The notes beneath the pieces are model-generated. The model was not told where the DNA came from, made no database searches, and saw only the letters and a list, made by a program, of their open reading frames with translations. A program made the position numbers and the translations under genes. A stretch of 64,000 nt of DNA from DASPKT01 sp035626475 (GTDB lineage Bacteria; Pseudomonadota; Alphaproteobacteria; Azospirillales; Azospirillaceae). Location of the stretch: positions 1-64,000 of the forward strand of contig DASPNP010000020.1 of the NCBI GenBank assembly GCA_035626475.1, written 5' to 3'. Shown here in pieces: positions 20,207-29,515 of the stretch; the first letter of the stretch is position 1; each line of letters opens with the position of its first letter.

Positions 20207-23200
20207 ATGTCCAAGGGGATTAGTTCGCGGCTGCGCGCCTATGCGCAGGCGCTGCATCTGGGCACGGCGGCGGTGGGGCTGACGGTCGGGCTGACGGTGG
20301 CGGCGGGCTTCGCCGTGCCGGCGGCGGCGCAGACCACCTCCTCGGCGATCGTCGGCACGGTGACGCTGCCCGACGGCAGCCCGGCCACCGGCGCCCAGGT
20401 CGAGGTCACCCACGACTTCTCCGGCAGCCGTTCCACCGCCACCGTCAATGCCGACGGCCGCTTTCAAGCCCAGGGCCTGCGCGCCGGCGGTCCCTACACG
20501 GTGAAGATCTCGGGCGTGCCCGGCGTGCCGGCCCAGTCGGTGCCGGACGTCTTCATCCGCCTGGGCGAGCCCTACCGGCTGGAGGTCGCGCTGGAGCAGC
20601 CGGCCGACACGATCCAGGAGGTCGTCGTCACCGGCGACAAGCTGGTCACCACCGCGCTCGCCACCGGCCCGTCGCTGGCCATCAGCCGCGAGACGCTGGA
20701 GAACACGCCGACCATCAGCCGCGACATCAAGGACGCGCTGAAGCTCGACCCGCGCATCACGGTCGATCTGGCGCGCTCCGGCCTGCTGCAGGTCGCCGGC
20801 ACCAACGGCCGCTTCAACAGCATCAATGTCGACGGCGTCCGCATCGGCGACGATTTCGGCCTGAACCTGAACGGCTACCCGACGCAGCAGCCGCCGCTGT
20901 CGCTGGACTGGATCGACCAGGTCTCCGCCCTGATCGCCCCCTACGACGTCACCTATTCCGGCTTCCAGGGCGCCACCATCAACGCCGTCACCAAGTCGGG
21001 CACCAACGACTTCCACGGCAGCGCCTACTACTACTACACGGACCAGGACCTGTCGGGCGAGAAGTCGGGCAACCGGACCATCAACCAGGTCTTCGAGGAG
21101 AAGACCTACGGCGCCACGCTGAGCGGCCCGATCATCCAGGACAAGCTGTTCTTCTTCGGCGGCTACGAGGAGTTCAAGGCCTCGCAGCCCACGCTGTTCG
21201 GCCCGCTCGGCTCCGGCCGCCCGAACGAGATCGCGCGCGTCCGCCAGGCCGACCTGGACCGGATCATCGACATCTCCAAGCGCGTCTACAGCTTCGACCC
21301 GCTGACCGCCCCGGCCTCCACGCCCAGCGGTTCCAAGAAGGGCATCGCCAAGGTCGACTGGAACATCAACGACGAGCATCGCCTCGCCGTGAACTATCAG
21401 CGCACCACCGGCTCGCAGCTGATCAACCAGAACGACAACCCGGCCACCGGCCAGGTCGGCACCTTCGCCAGCTGGTACAGCCGCGCCATCGAGATGGACA
21501 GCTACGCCGGCCAGTTCTTCTCCGACTGGACCGACAGCTTCTCGACCGAGGTCCAGTACAGCCACAAGAAGGTCAAGACCGACCAGATCCCGCAGGGCGG
21601 CCGCAACTTCATGGCCGCCACCGTCCGCATCCCCTCGACCAACGGCCAGGTGCTGGTCGGCCCCGACCAGTTCCGCCAGGCGAACGCGCTCAGCAACGAG
21701 GCCGACCGCTACCGGGTGAAGGGCACCTACCTGCTGGGCGACCACACGCTGACCGGCGGCTGGGACCGTGATTCGCTGAAGGTCTTCAACCTGTTCGTGC
21801 CGGGCGCCTTCGGCGTCTTCACCTTCGCCAGCATCGAGGATTTCGAGAACCGCCGGGCGCTGAGCGGCAGCTACACCAACGCGCTGTCGGGCGATCCGAA
21901 CGACGCCGCGGCCAAGTGGGGCTACGACCTCGACGCGCTGTACCTGCAGGACCAGTGGAACGTCACCTCCGACCTGCTGGTGACGGGCGGCCTGCGCTAC
22001 GAGCGCTACTCGATGGACAACGACCCGGTCCTGAACCAGACCTTCGTCAACCGCTTCGGCTTCGCCAACAACGAGTCGCTGGACGGCCGCGACATCTGGC
22101 TGCCGCGCCTGGGCGTCACCTATACGCCGACCACCAGCACCACGCTGCGCGGCGGCGCCGGCCTGTTCACCGGCGGCTCGCCCAACGTCTGGGTATCCAA
22201 CAGCTACAGCAACACCGGCGTCGCCACCGCCAGCGCCGTGCTGAGCCGCAACGCCCAGGGCGTGGACCCGACCGGCATCCTGGACAATGTCCGCGGCAAC
22301 GCCATCCCGGCCCCACTGCAGGCGCTGCTGCGGGCCGGCGACGGCAACGTCAACGCCATCGACCCGAACTTCGACCTGCCGTCCAGCTGGAAGTACAGCA
22401 TCGGCGTCGACCAGGTGCTGGATCTCGGCACGCTGGGCGACGACTACGTCCTGACCGCCGACATCCTGTACACGCAGGTGAAGGACTCGATCGACTGGCG
22501 CGAGCTGGACATCCGCCAGGTCCGCACCGCCCCCGACGGCCGCCCGATCTACGGGCCGGTCGGCACCTTCACGCCCGGCGGCCACAGCGACCTGCTGCTG
22601 GTCAACCAGACCGAGGGCCACGGGCTGGTGCTGAGCCTCGGCCTGTCCAAGCAGTGGGAGACCGATTACGGCACCTTCCAGGGCCAGGTCGGCTACGCCT
22701 ACCAGGACGTGACCGACGTGAACCCGGGCAACGAGTTCATCGCCCAGCGCGGCTTCCAGTGGCACGCGGCGTCGAACCCGAACGACAAGGAGGTCGCCAC
22801 CTCCGACTATGAGACCAAGCACCGCGGCACCTGGTCGGCCGGCTGGGCGGACACGCTCATCGGCAACCTGGCGACCAAGCTCAGCCTGTCGGGCGACCAC
22901 CGCAGCGGCCATCCCTTCAGCTACACCTTCGACAACCGCCTGAACGTGGCCGACAATACCTGGGGCGAGGTCTCGGTGGCCGATGCCGCCACGGCCCGCC
23001 AGCTCTTCTACGTGCCGGCCGGCCCGGGCGACATCGCCGCGCTGAACGGCATCACCTTCGACCAGCTGAACAGCTTCCTGCAGCGCACCGGCCTGGACCA
23101 GTATGCCGGCCGCATCGCGCCGCGGAACGCCTTCCGCAGCAACCCGGTCAACATCGTCAGCCTGCATGCCGAGCAGGAGCTGCCGAGCGTGTTCGAGGGC

Positions 23201-23467
23201 CACCGCGCCGTCTTCACCATCGACATCTTCAACCTGGGCAATCTGCTGAACAAGAACTGGGGCCGCTACTCCCAGGTCAACGACCCGGTCCGTCCGCCGC
23301 TGGTCTCCACCGGCATCGCCGCGACCATCGACCCGGCGACCGGCAAGTACGTCTACACCTACCGCGGCCCGCGCGACGGCGCCGGCAACCCGGTGCTGCC
23401 GCAGAAGTTCGTCTCGCCGCGCCTGTCGGTCTGGAACATCCAGGTCGGCGTCCGCTACGAGTTCTGA
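20207..23467 (+). CDS. Oar-like TonB-dependent receptor 2
   Basis: A 1086-residue paralogue of the preceding receptor with the same order: signal peptide (ending PAAAQ-TTS), carboxypeptidase-regulatory-like domain, TonB box region IQEVVVTGDKL, plug (KSGTNDFHGSAYYYYTDQDL) and barrel ending WNIQVGVRYEF. The plug block GRFNSINVDGVRIGDDFGLN is very close to the paralogue's, while barrel loops differ more, as expected if the pair arose by duplication and diverged in ligand. The start is fixed by a GAGGGGGG ribosome binding site ahead of the ATG. It has its own upstream region of about 145 bp after the first terminator and its own terminator. Confidence 0.93.
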   Translation: MSKGISSRLRAYAQALHLGTAAVGLTVGLTVAAGFAVPAAAQTTSSAIVGTVTLPDGSPATGAQVEVTHDFSGSRSTATVNADGRFQAQGLRAGGPYTVKISGVPGVPAQSVPDVFIRLGEPYRLEVALEQPADTIQEVVVTGDKLVTTALATGPSLAISRETLENTPTISRDIKDALKLDPRITVDLARSGLLQVAGTNGRFNSINVDGVRIGDDFGLNLNGYPTQQPPLSLDWIDQVSALIAPYDVTYSGFQGATINAVTKSGTNDFHGSAYYYYTDQDLSGEKSGNRTINQVFEEKTYGATLSGPIIQDKLFFFGGYEEFKASQPTLFGPLGSGRPNEIARVRQADLDRIIDISKRVYSFDPLTAPASTPSGSKKGIAKVDWNINDEHRLAVNYQRTTGSQLINQNDNPATGQVGTFASWYSRAIEMDSYAGQFFSDWTDSFSTEVQYSHKKVKTDQIPQGGRNFMAATVRIPSTNGQVLVGPDQFRQANALSNEADRYRVKGTYLLGDHTLTGGWDRDSLKVFNLFVPGAFGVFTFASIEDFENRRALSGSYTNALSGDPNDAAAKWGYDLDALYLQDQWNVTSDLLVTGGLRYERYSMDNDPVLNQTFVNRFGFANNESLDGRDIWLPRLGVTYTPTTSTTLRGGAGLFTGGSPNVWVSNSYSNTGVATASAVLSRNAQGVDPTGILDNVRGNAIPAPLQALLRAGDGNVNAIDPNFDLPSSWKYSIGVDQVLDLGTLGDDYVLTADILYTQVKDSIDWRELDIRQVRTAPDGRPIYGPVGTFTPGGHSDLLLVNQTEGHGLVLSLGLSKQWETDYGTFQGQVGYAYQDVTDVNPGNEFIAQRGFQWHAASNPNDKEVATSDYETKHRGTWSAGWADTLIGNLATKLSLSGDHRSGHPFSYTFDNRLNVADNTWGEVSVADAATARQLFYVPAGPGDIAALNGITFDQLNSFLQRTGLDQYAGRIAPRNAFRSNPVNIVSLHAEQELPSVFEGHRAVFTIDIFNLGNLLNKNWGRYSQVNDPVRPPLVSTGIAATIDPATGKYVYTYRGPRDGAGNPVLPQKFVSPRLSVWNIQVGVRYEF

Positions 23468-23490
23468 GCCTCACGCCATCGTGACGAGGA

Positions 23491-23520
23491 ACCCCGGCCG
23501 GGAAACCGGCCGGGGTTTTT
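23491..23520 (+). terminator. Rho-independent terminator after TonB receptor 2
   Basis: A perfect 10-bp stem, CCCCGGCCGG (23491-23500) with CCGGCCGGGG (23505-23514), a GAAA loop and six T. Flanking AA/TT extends the stem, so it may work on both strands. Confidence 0.93.
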
Positions 23521-23575
23521 TGTTGCCTGACGGACCGGCGCTCCCCCTATCCTGGCGGCCGGCAAGGAGCGCGGG

Positions 23576-24502
23576 ATGGCGGAGAAGAGAGGGATCGCGG
23601 ACCGGGCGTGGCTGCTGATGATGCTGCCGGGCCTGTTCTGGGCCGGCAATGCCGTGCTGGGCCGGGCCGTGGCGGGGGAGGTGCCGCCGGTGGCGCTGGC
23701 CTTCTGGCGCTGGACGCTCGGGCTGCTGGTGGTGCTGCCCTTCGCCTGGCCGCATCTCCGGGCGGACCTGAGGCCGATGCTGCGCGCCTGGCCGGACATG
23801 CTGCTGCTGTCGGCCCTGGGCGTGGGCTGCTTCAACACCTTCCTCTACATCGCGGCGCAGAGCACGACGGCGCTGAACATCGTCATGCTGCAGTCGGCCA
23901 TGCCGGTGCTGATCGTCGCCTTCGGCTTCGCCGTCTTCGGTGAGCGGGTGACGGGCCGGCAGGCGCTGGGCATCGCCGTGTCGCTGGCCGGCGCGCTGAT
24001 CCTGGTGGCGCATGGCGATCCGGGCTCTCTGGCGGCGCTGGAGCTGAACCGCGGCGACTTGTGGATGCTGGCGGCGGTGGCGGCCTACGCGCTCTACACC
24101 GCCCTGCTGCGCCGCCGGCCGGAAGTGCATGGGCTCAGCTTCGTCGCCGGCACCTTCGCGCTGGGCGGCCTCATGCTGCTGCCCTTCCACCTGATGGAGA
24201 CGCTGGGTGGCCGGCCATTGCCGCTGACGGCCAAGTCGCTGGCGGCGATCGGCTATGTCGCCATCTTCCCGTCGGTGCTGGCCTATCTCGCCTATAACCG
24301 CGCCGTGGCGCTGGTCGGCGCCAACAATGCCGGGCTGGCGGTGCATCTGGTGCCGGTCTTCGGCACGGTGCTGGCGATCCTGCTGCTGGGCGAGGTCCCG
24401 CGCCCTTACCACGCCGCTGGCATCGCGCTCATCGCCGCCGGCATCTGGCTGGCGACGCGCAAGCCTCAGCCACCCGTAGGTCGCATGGAGGCGAAGCCGT
24501 AA
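23576..24502 (+). CDS. DMT-superfamily (EamA) transporter
   Basis: A 308-residue inner-membrane protein with ten predicted helices arranged as two EamA halves (about 10-145 and 160-297). PGLFWAGNAVLGRAVAGEVP and PSVLAYLAYNRAVALVGANNA are characteristic blocks of this drug/metabolite transporter family. Members export amino acids, nucleosides or metabolites, and the substrate cannot be predicted here. AAGGAG precedes the ATG. The last eight residues (VGRMEAKP) and the stop codon are encoded inside the 87-bp palindromic repeat that starts at 24474, so the natural C terminus has been replaced or extended by the repeat. Confidence 0.9.
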   Translation: MAEKRGIADRAWLLMMLPGLFWAGNAVLGRAVAGEVPPVALAFWRWTLGLLVVLPFAWPHLRADLRPMLRAWPDMLLLSALGVGCFNTFLYIAAQSTTALNIVMLQSAMPVLIVAFGFAVFGERVTGRQALGIAVSLAGALILVAHGDPGSLAALELNRGDLWMLAAVAAYALYTALLRRRPEVHGLSFVAGTFALGGLMLLPFHLMETLGGRPLPLTAKSLAAIGYVAIFPSVLAYLAYNRAVALVGANNAGLAVHLVPVFGTVLAILLLGEVPRPYHAAGIALIAAGIWLATRKPQPPVGRMEAKP

Positions 24503-24560
24503 TGCGACGTGCCCCGGCCAGGGTGGTGTCGCATTGCGCTGCGCTCCATGCGACCTACGG
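24474..24560. repeat. 87-bp palindromic repeat, copy 1
   Basis: An imperfect inverted repeat whose outer arms are CCGTAGGTCGCATGGA and TCCATGCGACCTACGG, with inner arms AATGCGAC and GTCGCATT around a variable centre. The second copy at 47347-47433 has the same length and order and differs mainly in the centre. It lies at a convergent junction, overlaps the end of the EamA gene and ends 8 bp before the stop of the ABC permease gene. It resembles a REP/MITE-like dispersed palindrome, possibly acting as a bidirectional terminator or RNA stabiliser. No transposase is nearby. Confidence 0.85.
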
Positions 24561-24568
24561 CGCTGGTC

Positions 24569-25543
24569 TCACCGGTCCTTGACGTAGGGCATGCCGCTGG
24601 CCTTGGGCGGGATGGCGCGGCCGACGAAGCCGGCCAGCAGCAGCACCGTCAGCACGTAGGGCAGGGCCTCGATCAGCTGCACCGGCACCTGGCCGATGCC
24701 CGGCACCTCGACGCCCTGGAGGCGGGCCTGCAGCGCGTCGGCGAAGGCGAAGAGCAGGCAGGCGGCCAGCGTCGGCCAGGGCTTCCACTTGCCCAGGATC
24801 AGCGCCGCCAGCGCCAGGAAGCCCTTGCCGGCGGTCATGTTCTCCTGGAACCCCGCCCCTTGCGCGGTGGCGAGGTAGGCGCCGGCGATGCCGCACAGCA
24901 GCCCGGCGATCAGCACCGCCTTGTAGCGCAGGGACTCCACCCCGATGCCGGCCGTGTCGACCGCCGCCGGGTTCTCGCCCACCGCGCGCAGGCGCAGGCC
25001 GAAGCGGGTGCCGTAGGCGACCCAGGCGGCCAGCGGCACGGCGGCGAAGGCGGCATAGACCAGCAGATTGTGGCCGCTGATCAGCTCGGCGTAGATCGGC
25101 CCGATCAGCGGGATGCCGGACAGGGCGCCCGCCAGCGGCAGGGTGATCTCGCCGAAGCGCTGCGGCCCGTCCAGCGCCGGGGTGCGCCCGCCCATCTGGA
25201 ACCAGGCGTTGGCGATGACAGCGGTCAGGCCCAGCGCGATGGTGTTGATGGCGACGCCGGAGACGACCTGGTTGCCGCGGTGGGTGATGCAGGCGAAGCC
25301 GTGCACCAGCGCCAGCGCCAGCGACGTGCCGATGGCGGCCAGCAGCCCGACCCAGGGCGAGCCGGTCGCCGTGGCGGCGGCGGCGGCGGCGAAGGCGCCG
25401 GCCAGCATCTTGCCCTCCAGCCCGATATCGACGACGCCCGCACGCTCGGAGAAGAAGCCGGCCAGGGCCGCCAGCACCAGCGGCGCCGCCAGGCGCACCG
25501 TGCTGTCCAGGGTGGAGAGGAGAAGGAGCAGCGCCTCGTCCAT
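24569..25543 (-). CDS. Nucleoside-type ABC transporter permease (second permease)
   Basis: This 324-residue permease has 8-9 membrane segments and the family block FFSERAGVVDIGLEGKMLAGAF near residue 30, which marks the BMP-associated (NupQ/YufQ) inner-membrane subunits. With the other permease, the double ATPase and the BMP lipoprotein-like binding protein it forms an importer for nucleosides. The ATG overlaps the stop of the upstream permease gene (ATGA), so translation is probably coupled. It is the last gene of the four-gene operon; the 87-bp palindrome follows at once and may terminate it. Confidence 0.93.
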   Translation of the reverse strand: MDEALLLLLSTLDSTVRLAAPLVLAALAGFFSERAGVVDIGLEGKMLAGAFAAAAAATATGSPWVGLLAAIGTSLALALVHGFACITHRGNQVVSGVAINTIALGLTAVIANAWFQMGGRTPALDGPQRFGEITLPLAGALSGIPLIGPIYAELISGHNLLVYAAFAAVPLAAWVAYGTRFGLRLRAVGENPAAVDTAGIGVESLRYKAVLIAGLLCGIAGAYLATAQGAGFQENMTAGKGFLALAALILGKWKPWPTLAACLLFAFADALQARLQGVEVPGIGQVPVQLIEALPYVLTVLLLAGFVGRAIPPKASGMPYVKDR

Positions 25544-26666
25544 CACGCGACCCCCGTGGCCGGCTTCGGCGCCGGGCGGAACAGCCGGGCCAGCGCCGGC
25601 TTGAACATGTGCTCCAGCGCGCCGGCGAACAGGATCACAACGCCCTGGATGACCACCACCAGCTCGGGGCTGATGGTCTGCACCTCGAAGCTCAGCTCCG
25701 ACCCGCCCTGGTACAGCGCGCCGAACAGCAGGGCCGAGAGCACGATGCCGACCGGATGGGCGCGGCCCATCAGCGCCACGGCGATGCCGGTGAAGCCCAT
25801 GCCCGCCTGGAAGTTCAGCAGCAGCTTGTGCTGCACGCCCTGCAGCTCGTTGATGCCGACGAGGCCCGCGAGCGCGCCCGACGCCGCCATGGCCAGCACC
25901 ACCATGCGCCGCGGCGAGACGCCGGCATAGTGCGCGGCATGCTCGTTGGCGCCGACGGTGCGCAGCGCGAAGCCCCAGCGCGTGTGCCAGACCAGGAACC
26001 AGACCAGCGCACAGGCCAGCAGCGCCAGCAGGAAGGTCAGGTTCAGCGGCGTCTGCTCGACCTCGATGCCCAGGCCCCCCAGCATCTCGTGCATCATGGG
26101 CAGGAACAGGGACGGGTCGAACTCGCGGCTCTCCGGCGACATCTGGCCCGGCTTGATCAGCACATTGACCATCAGGTAGGCCATCAGCGCCGAGGCGATG
26201 AAGTTGAACATGATGGTCGTGATGACGATGTGGCTGCCGCGGTAGGCCTGCAGCCAGCCCGGCACCGCCGCCCAGGCGCCGCCGAACACCGCGCCGGCCA
26301 GGATGGTGATGGGGAGTGCCAGCCACCAGGGCACGCCGCCCACGGCGCTGAGCACCAGGCAGCAGAGACCGACGCCCAGGCCGCCGATATAGGCCTGCCC
26401 CTCGCCGCCGATGTTGAACAGGCCGGCATGGAAGGCCAGCGCCACCGCCAGCCCGGTGAAGATCAGGCTGGTGGCGTAATAAAGCGTGTAGCCGATGCCG
26501 GTGGCGCTGCCGAGCGCGCCCGTGACCAGATAGCCCAGCGCCGCCAGCGGGTCCTCGCCGATCGCCAGGATCACGAGGCCCGAGGCCAGCAGCGCGCAGG
26601 CGATGTTGATCGCCGGCAGCAGCGCCAGCGACACCCACCGCGGAAGCTCGTCCCCGCCGCCCGCGC

Positions 26667-26670
<4 letters not shown>
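25543..26670 (-). CDS. Nucleoside-type ABC transporter permease (first permease)
   Basis: A 375-residue permease of the NupP/YufP kind with about ten hydrophobic segments. LAFHAGLFNIGGEGQAYIGG and GANEHAAHYAGVSPRRMVV are the conserved blocks. It partners the permease encoded downstream. Its start overlaps the stop of the ATPase gene (ATGA at 26667-26670), continuing a chain of coupled genes. Family knowledge points to purine or pyrimidine nucleoside import; no sequence feature narrows this further. Confidence 0.93.
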
Positions 26671-28226
<1,556 letters not shown>

Positions 28227-28246
28227 GATGGGGACGCCGGGGCCGC

Positions 28247-29257
28247 TCAGTACTTGCAGCCCTGGGCTTCGTCGTAGTTGGCGACCTTGCGCTTGCCGGC
28301 CTTGATCTCCTCGGACGCGGCGTCGACCTTGGCCTTCATGTCGGCGGTGATGAGCGACTTGTTGTGCTCGTCCAGCGAATAGCCGACGCCCTCCTCCTTC
28401 AGGCCCAGCCGGTGGGCGCCGGCCTTCCAGGTGCCGTCCTTGGCGGTGCGGAAGGCCTCGTAGGCGGCGACGTCCACGCGCTTGACCATGGAGGTCAGGA
28501 CCGAGCCGGGATGCAGGTGGTTCTGGTTGCTGTCGACGCCGATTGACAGCTTGCCGGCGTCCTTGGCCGCCTGCAGCACGCCCATGCCGGTCTGGCCGGC
28601 GGCGGCGAAGATCACGTCGGCGCCGCGGTCGAACTGGCTCTTGGCCAACTCGCTGCCGCGGGTCGGGTCGGCCCAGGCGGCGGGCGTGGTGCCGGCCATG
28701 TTGGCGATGATGCGGGTGTTCGGCTCCACCGCCTTCACGCCCTGCTCGTAGCCGCAGAGGAAGCGCCGGATCAGCGGGATGTCCATGCCGCCGACGAAGC
28801 CGACCGCGTCGGTCTTGCCGGCCAGCGCCGCCAGCATGCCCACCAGGTACGAGCCCTCCTGCTCGCTGAACTCGATGGATTGCACATTGGGCAGGTTCAC
28901 CGTGCCGTCGATCAGGGTGAAGCGGACGTTCGGGAACTCCTTCGCCACCTTCTCCACCACGGGCGTCATGGAGAAGCCGACGGCGACGATGACGTCGGCC
29001 TTGCGCTGGGCCAAGCGGCGCAGGAACTGCTCGCGCTGCGCCTCGTTCGTGACCTCCAGCCAGCGGTACTCGGTCCCGGTGTCCTTCTTGAACTTCTCGA
29101 TGCCGTTCAGGACGCCCTCGTTGAAGGACTTGTCGAAGCGGCCGCCCATGTCGAAGACGACGGCGGGCTCGAAGGCGGCGGCCGGCGCGGCGACGCCCGC
29201 GGCGAGCAGGGCGGACAGGGCGACGGCACGGAGGAGATGGCGCATCGGGAGGTGCAT
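28247..29257 (-). CDS. BMP-family substrate-binding protein of the nucleoside ABC importer
   Basis: A 336-residue exported binding protein. A signal peptide (RHLLRAVALSALLAAGVAAP) precedes the BMP-family opening VVFDMGGRFDKSFNEG; SIEFSEQEGSYLVGMLAA and GFVGGMDIPLIRRF are further family blocks. BMP/PnrA proteins bind purine nucleosides. There is no lipobox cysteine, so it is probably a soluble periplasmic protein. The start is uncertain: ATG at 29257 is used, with 29245 and 29296 as alternatives, none having a good ribosome binding site. It is the first gene of the minus-strand operon. Confidence 0.92.
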   Translation of the reverse strand: MHLPMRHLLRAVALSALLAAGVAAPAAAFEPAVVFDMGGRFDKSFNEGVLNGIEKFKKDTGTEYRWLEVTNEAQREQFLRRLAQRKADVIVAVGFSMTPVVEKVAKEFPNVRFTLIDGTVNLPNVQSIEFSEQEGSYLVGMLAALAGKTDAVGFVGGMDIPLIRRFLCGYEQGVKAVEPNTRIIANMAGTTPAAWADPTRGSELAKSQFDRGADVIFAAAGQTGMGVLQAAKDAGKLSIGVDSNQNHLHPGSVLTSMVKRVDVAAYEAFRTAKDGTWKAGAHRLGLKEEGVGYSLDEHNKSLITADMKAKVDAASEEIKAGKRKVANYDEAQGCKY

Positions 29258-29405
29258 CCGGACTGGGGAACGGGTGCGGCCGGAACGGCCGGGCATAAGG
29301 GCGAAACCTACTCAATGGCGCGCCTGCGGGCAAGGTCGGCCTATACGCAGGTCGTATCCCCGCCTGTGGCATCCTGTCCGAATGGACCATTGGCCGTTTC
29401 ACCGG

Positions 29406-29423
29406 GTGTCACCCGATTGTAAG
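29406..29423 (+). promoter_or_regulatory. Possible Pho box upstream of phoX
   Basis: GTGTCAC-CCGA-TTGTAAG resembles two PhoB half-sites of 7 bp separated by 4 bp (consensus CTGTCAT and CTGTCAC). It lies about 93 bp before the phoX start. The first half-site is a good match, the second only partial. Phosphate-starvation control of phoX is common in this family, so the site is plausible but unproven. Confidence 0.35.
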
Positions 29424-29515
29424 ATGGCGGCAGTAGTAGTACGGACGCTGTGCCCTATCTATGCCGACGTCCCTGTTCCAGCGGTCCGCAGCCGGCCGCC
29501 GCCCCCGGAGTTCCG

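Noticed and set aside
20183..23203. A 1006-codon minus-strand open frame opposite TonB receptor 2
   Set aside because: Same reason: composition is that of an antisense GC-rich shadow and the opposite strand has strong domain evidence.
24474..24560. Palindrome as an insertion-sequence end or attachment site
   Set aside because: No transposase or integrase is nearby, no target duplication is evident, and the same unit occurs complete elsewhere; a REP/MITE-like repeat fits better.
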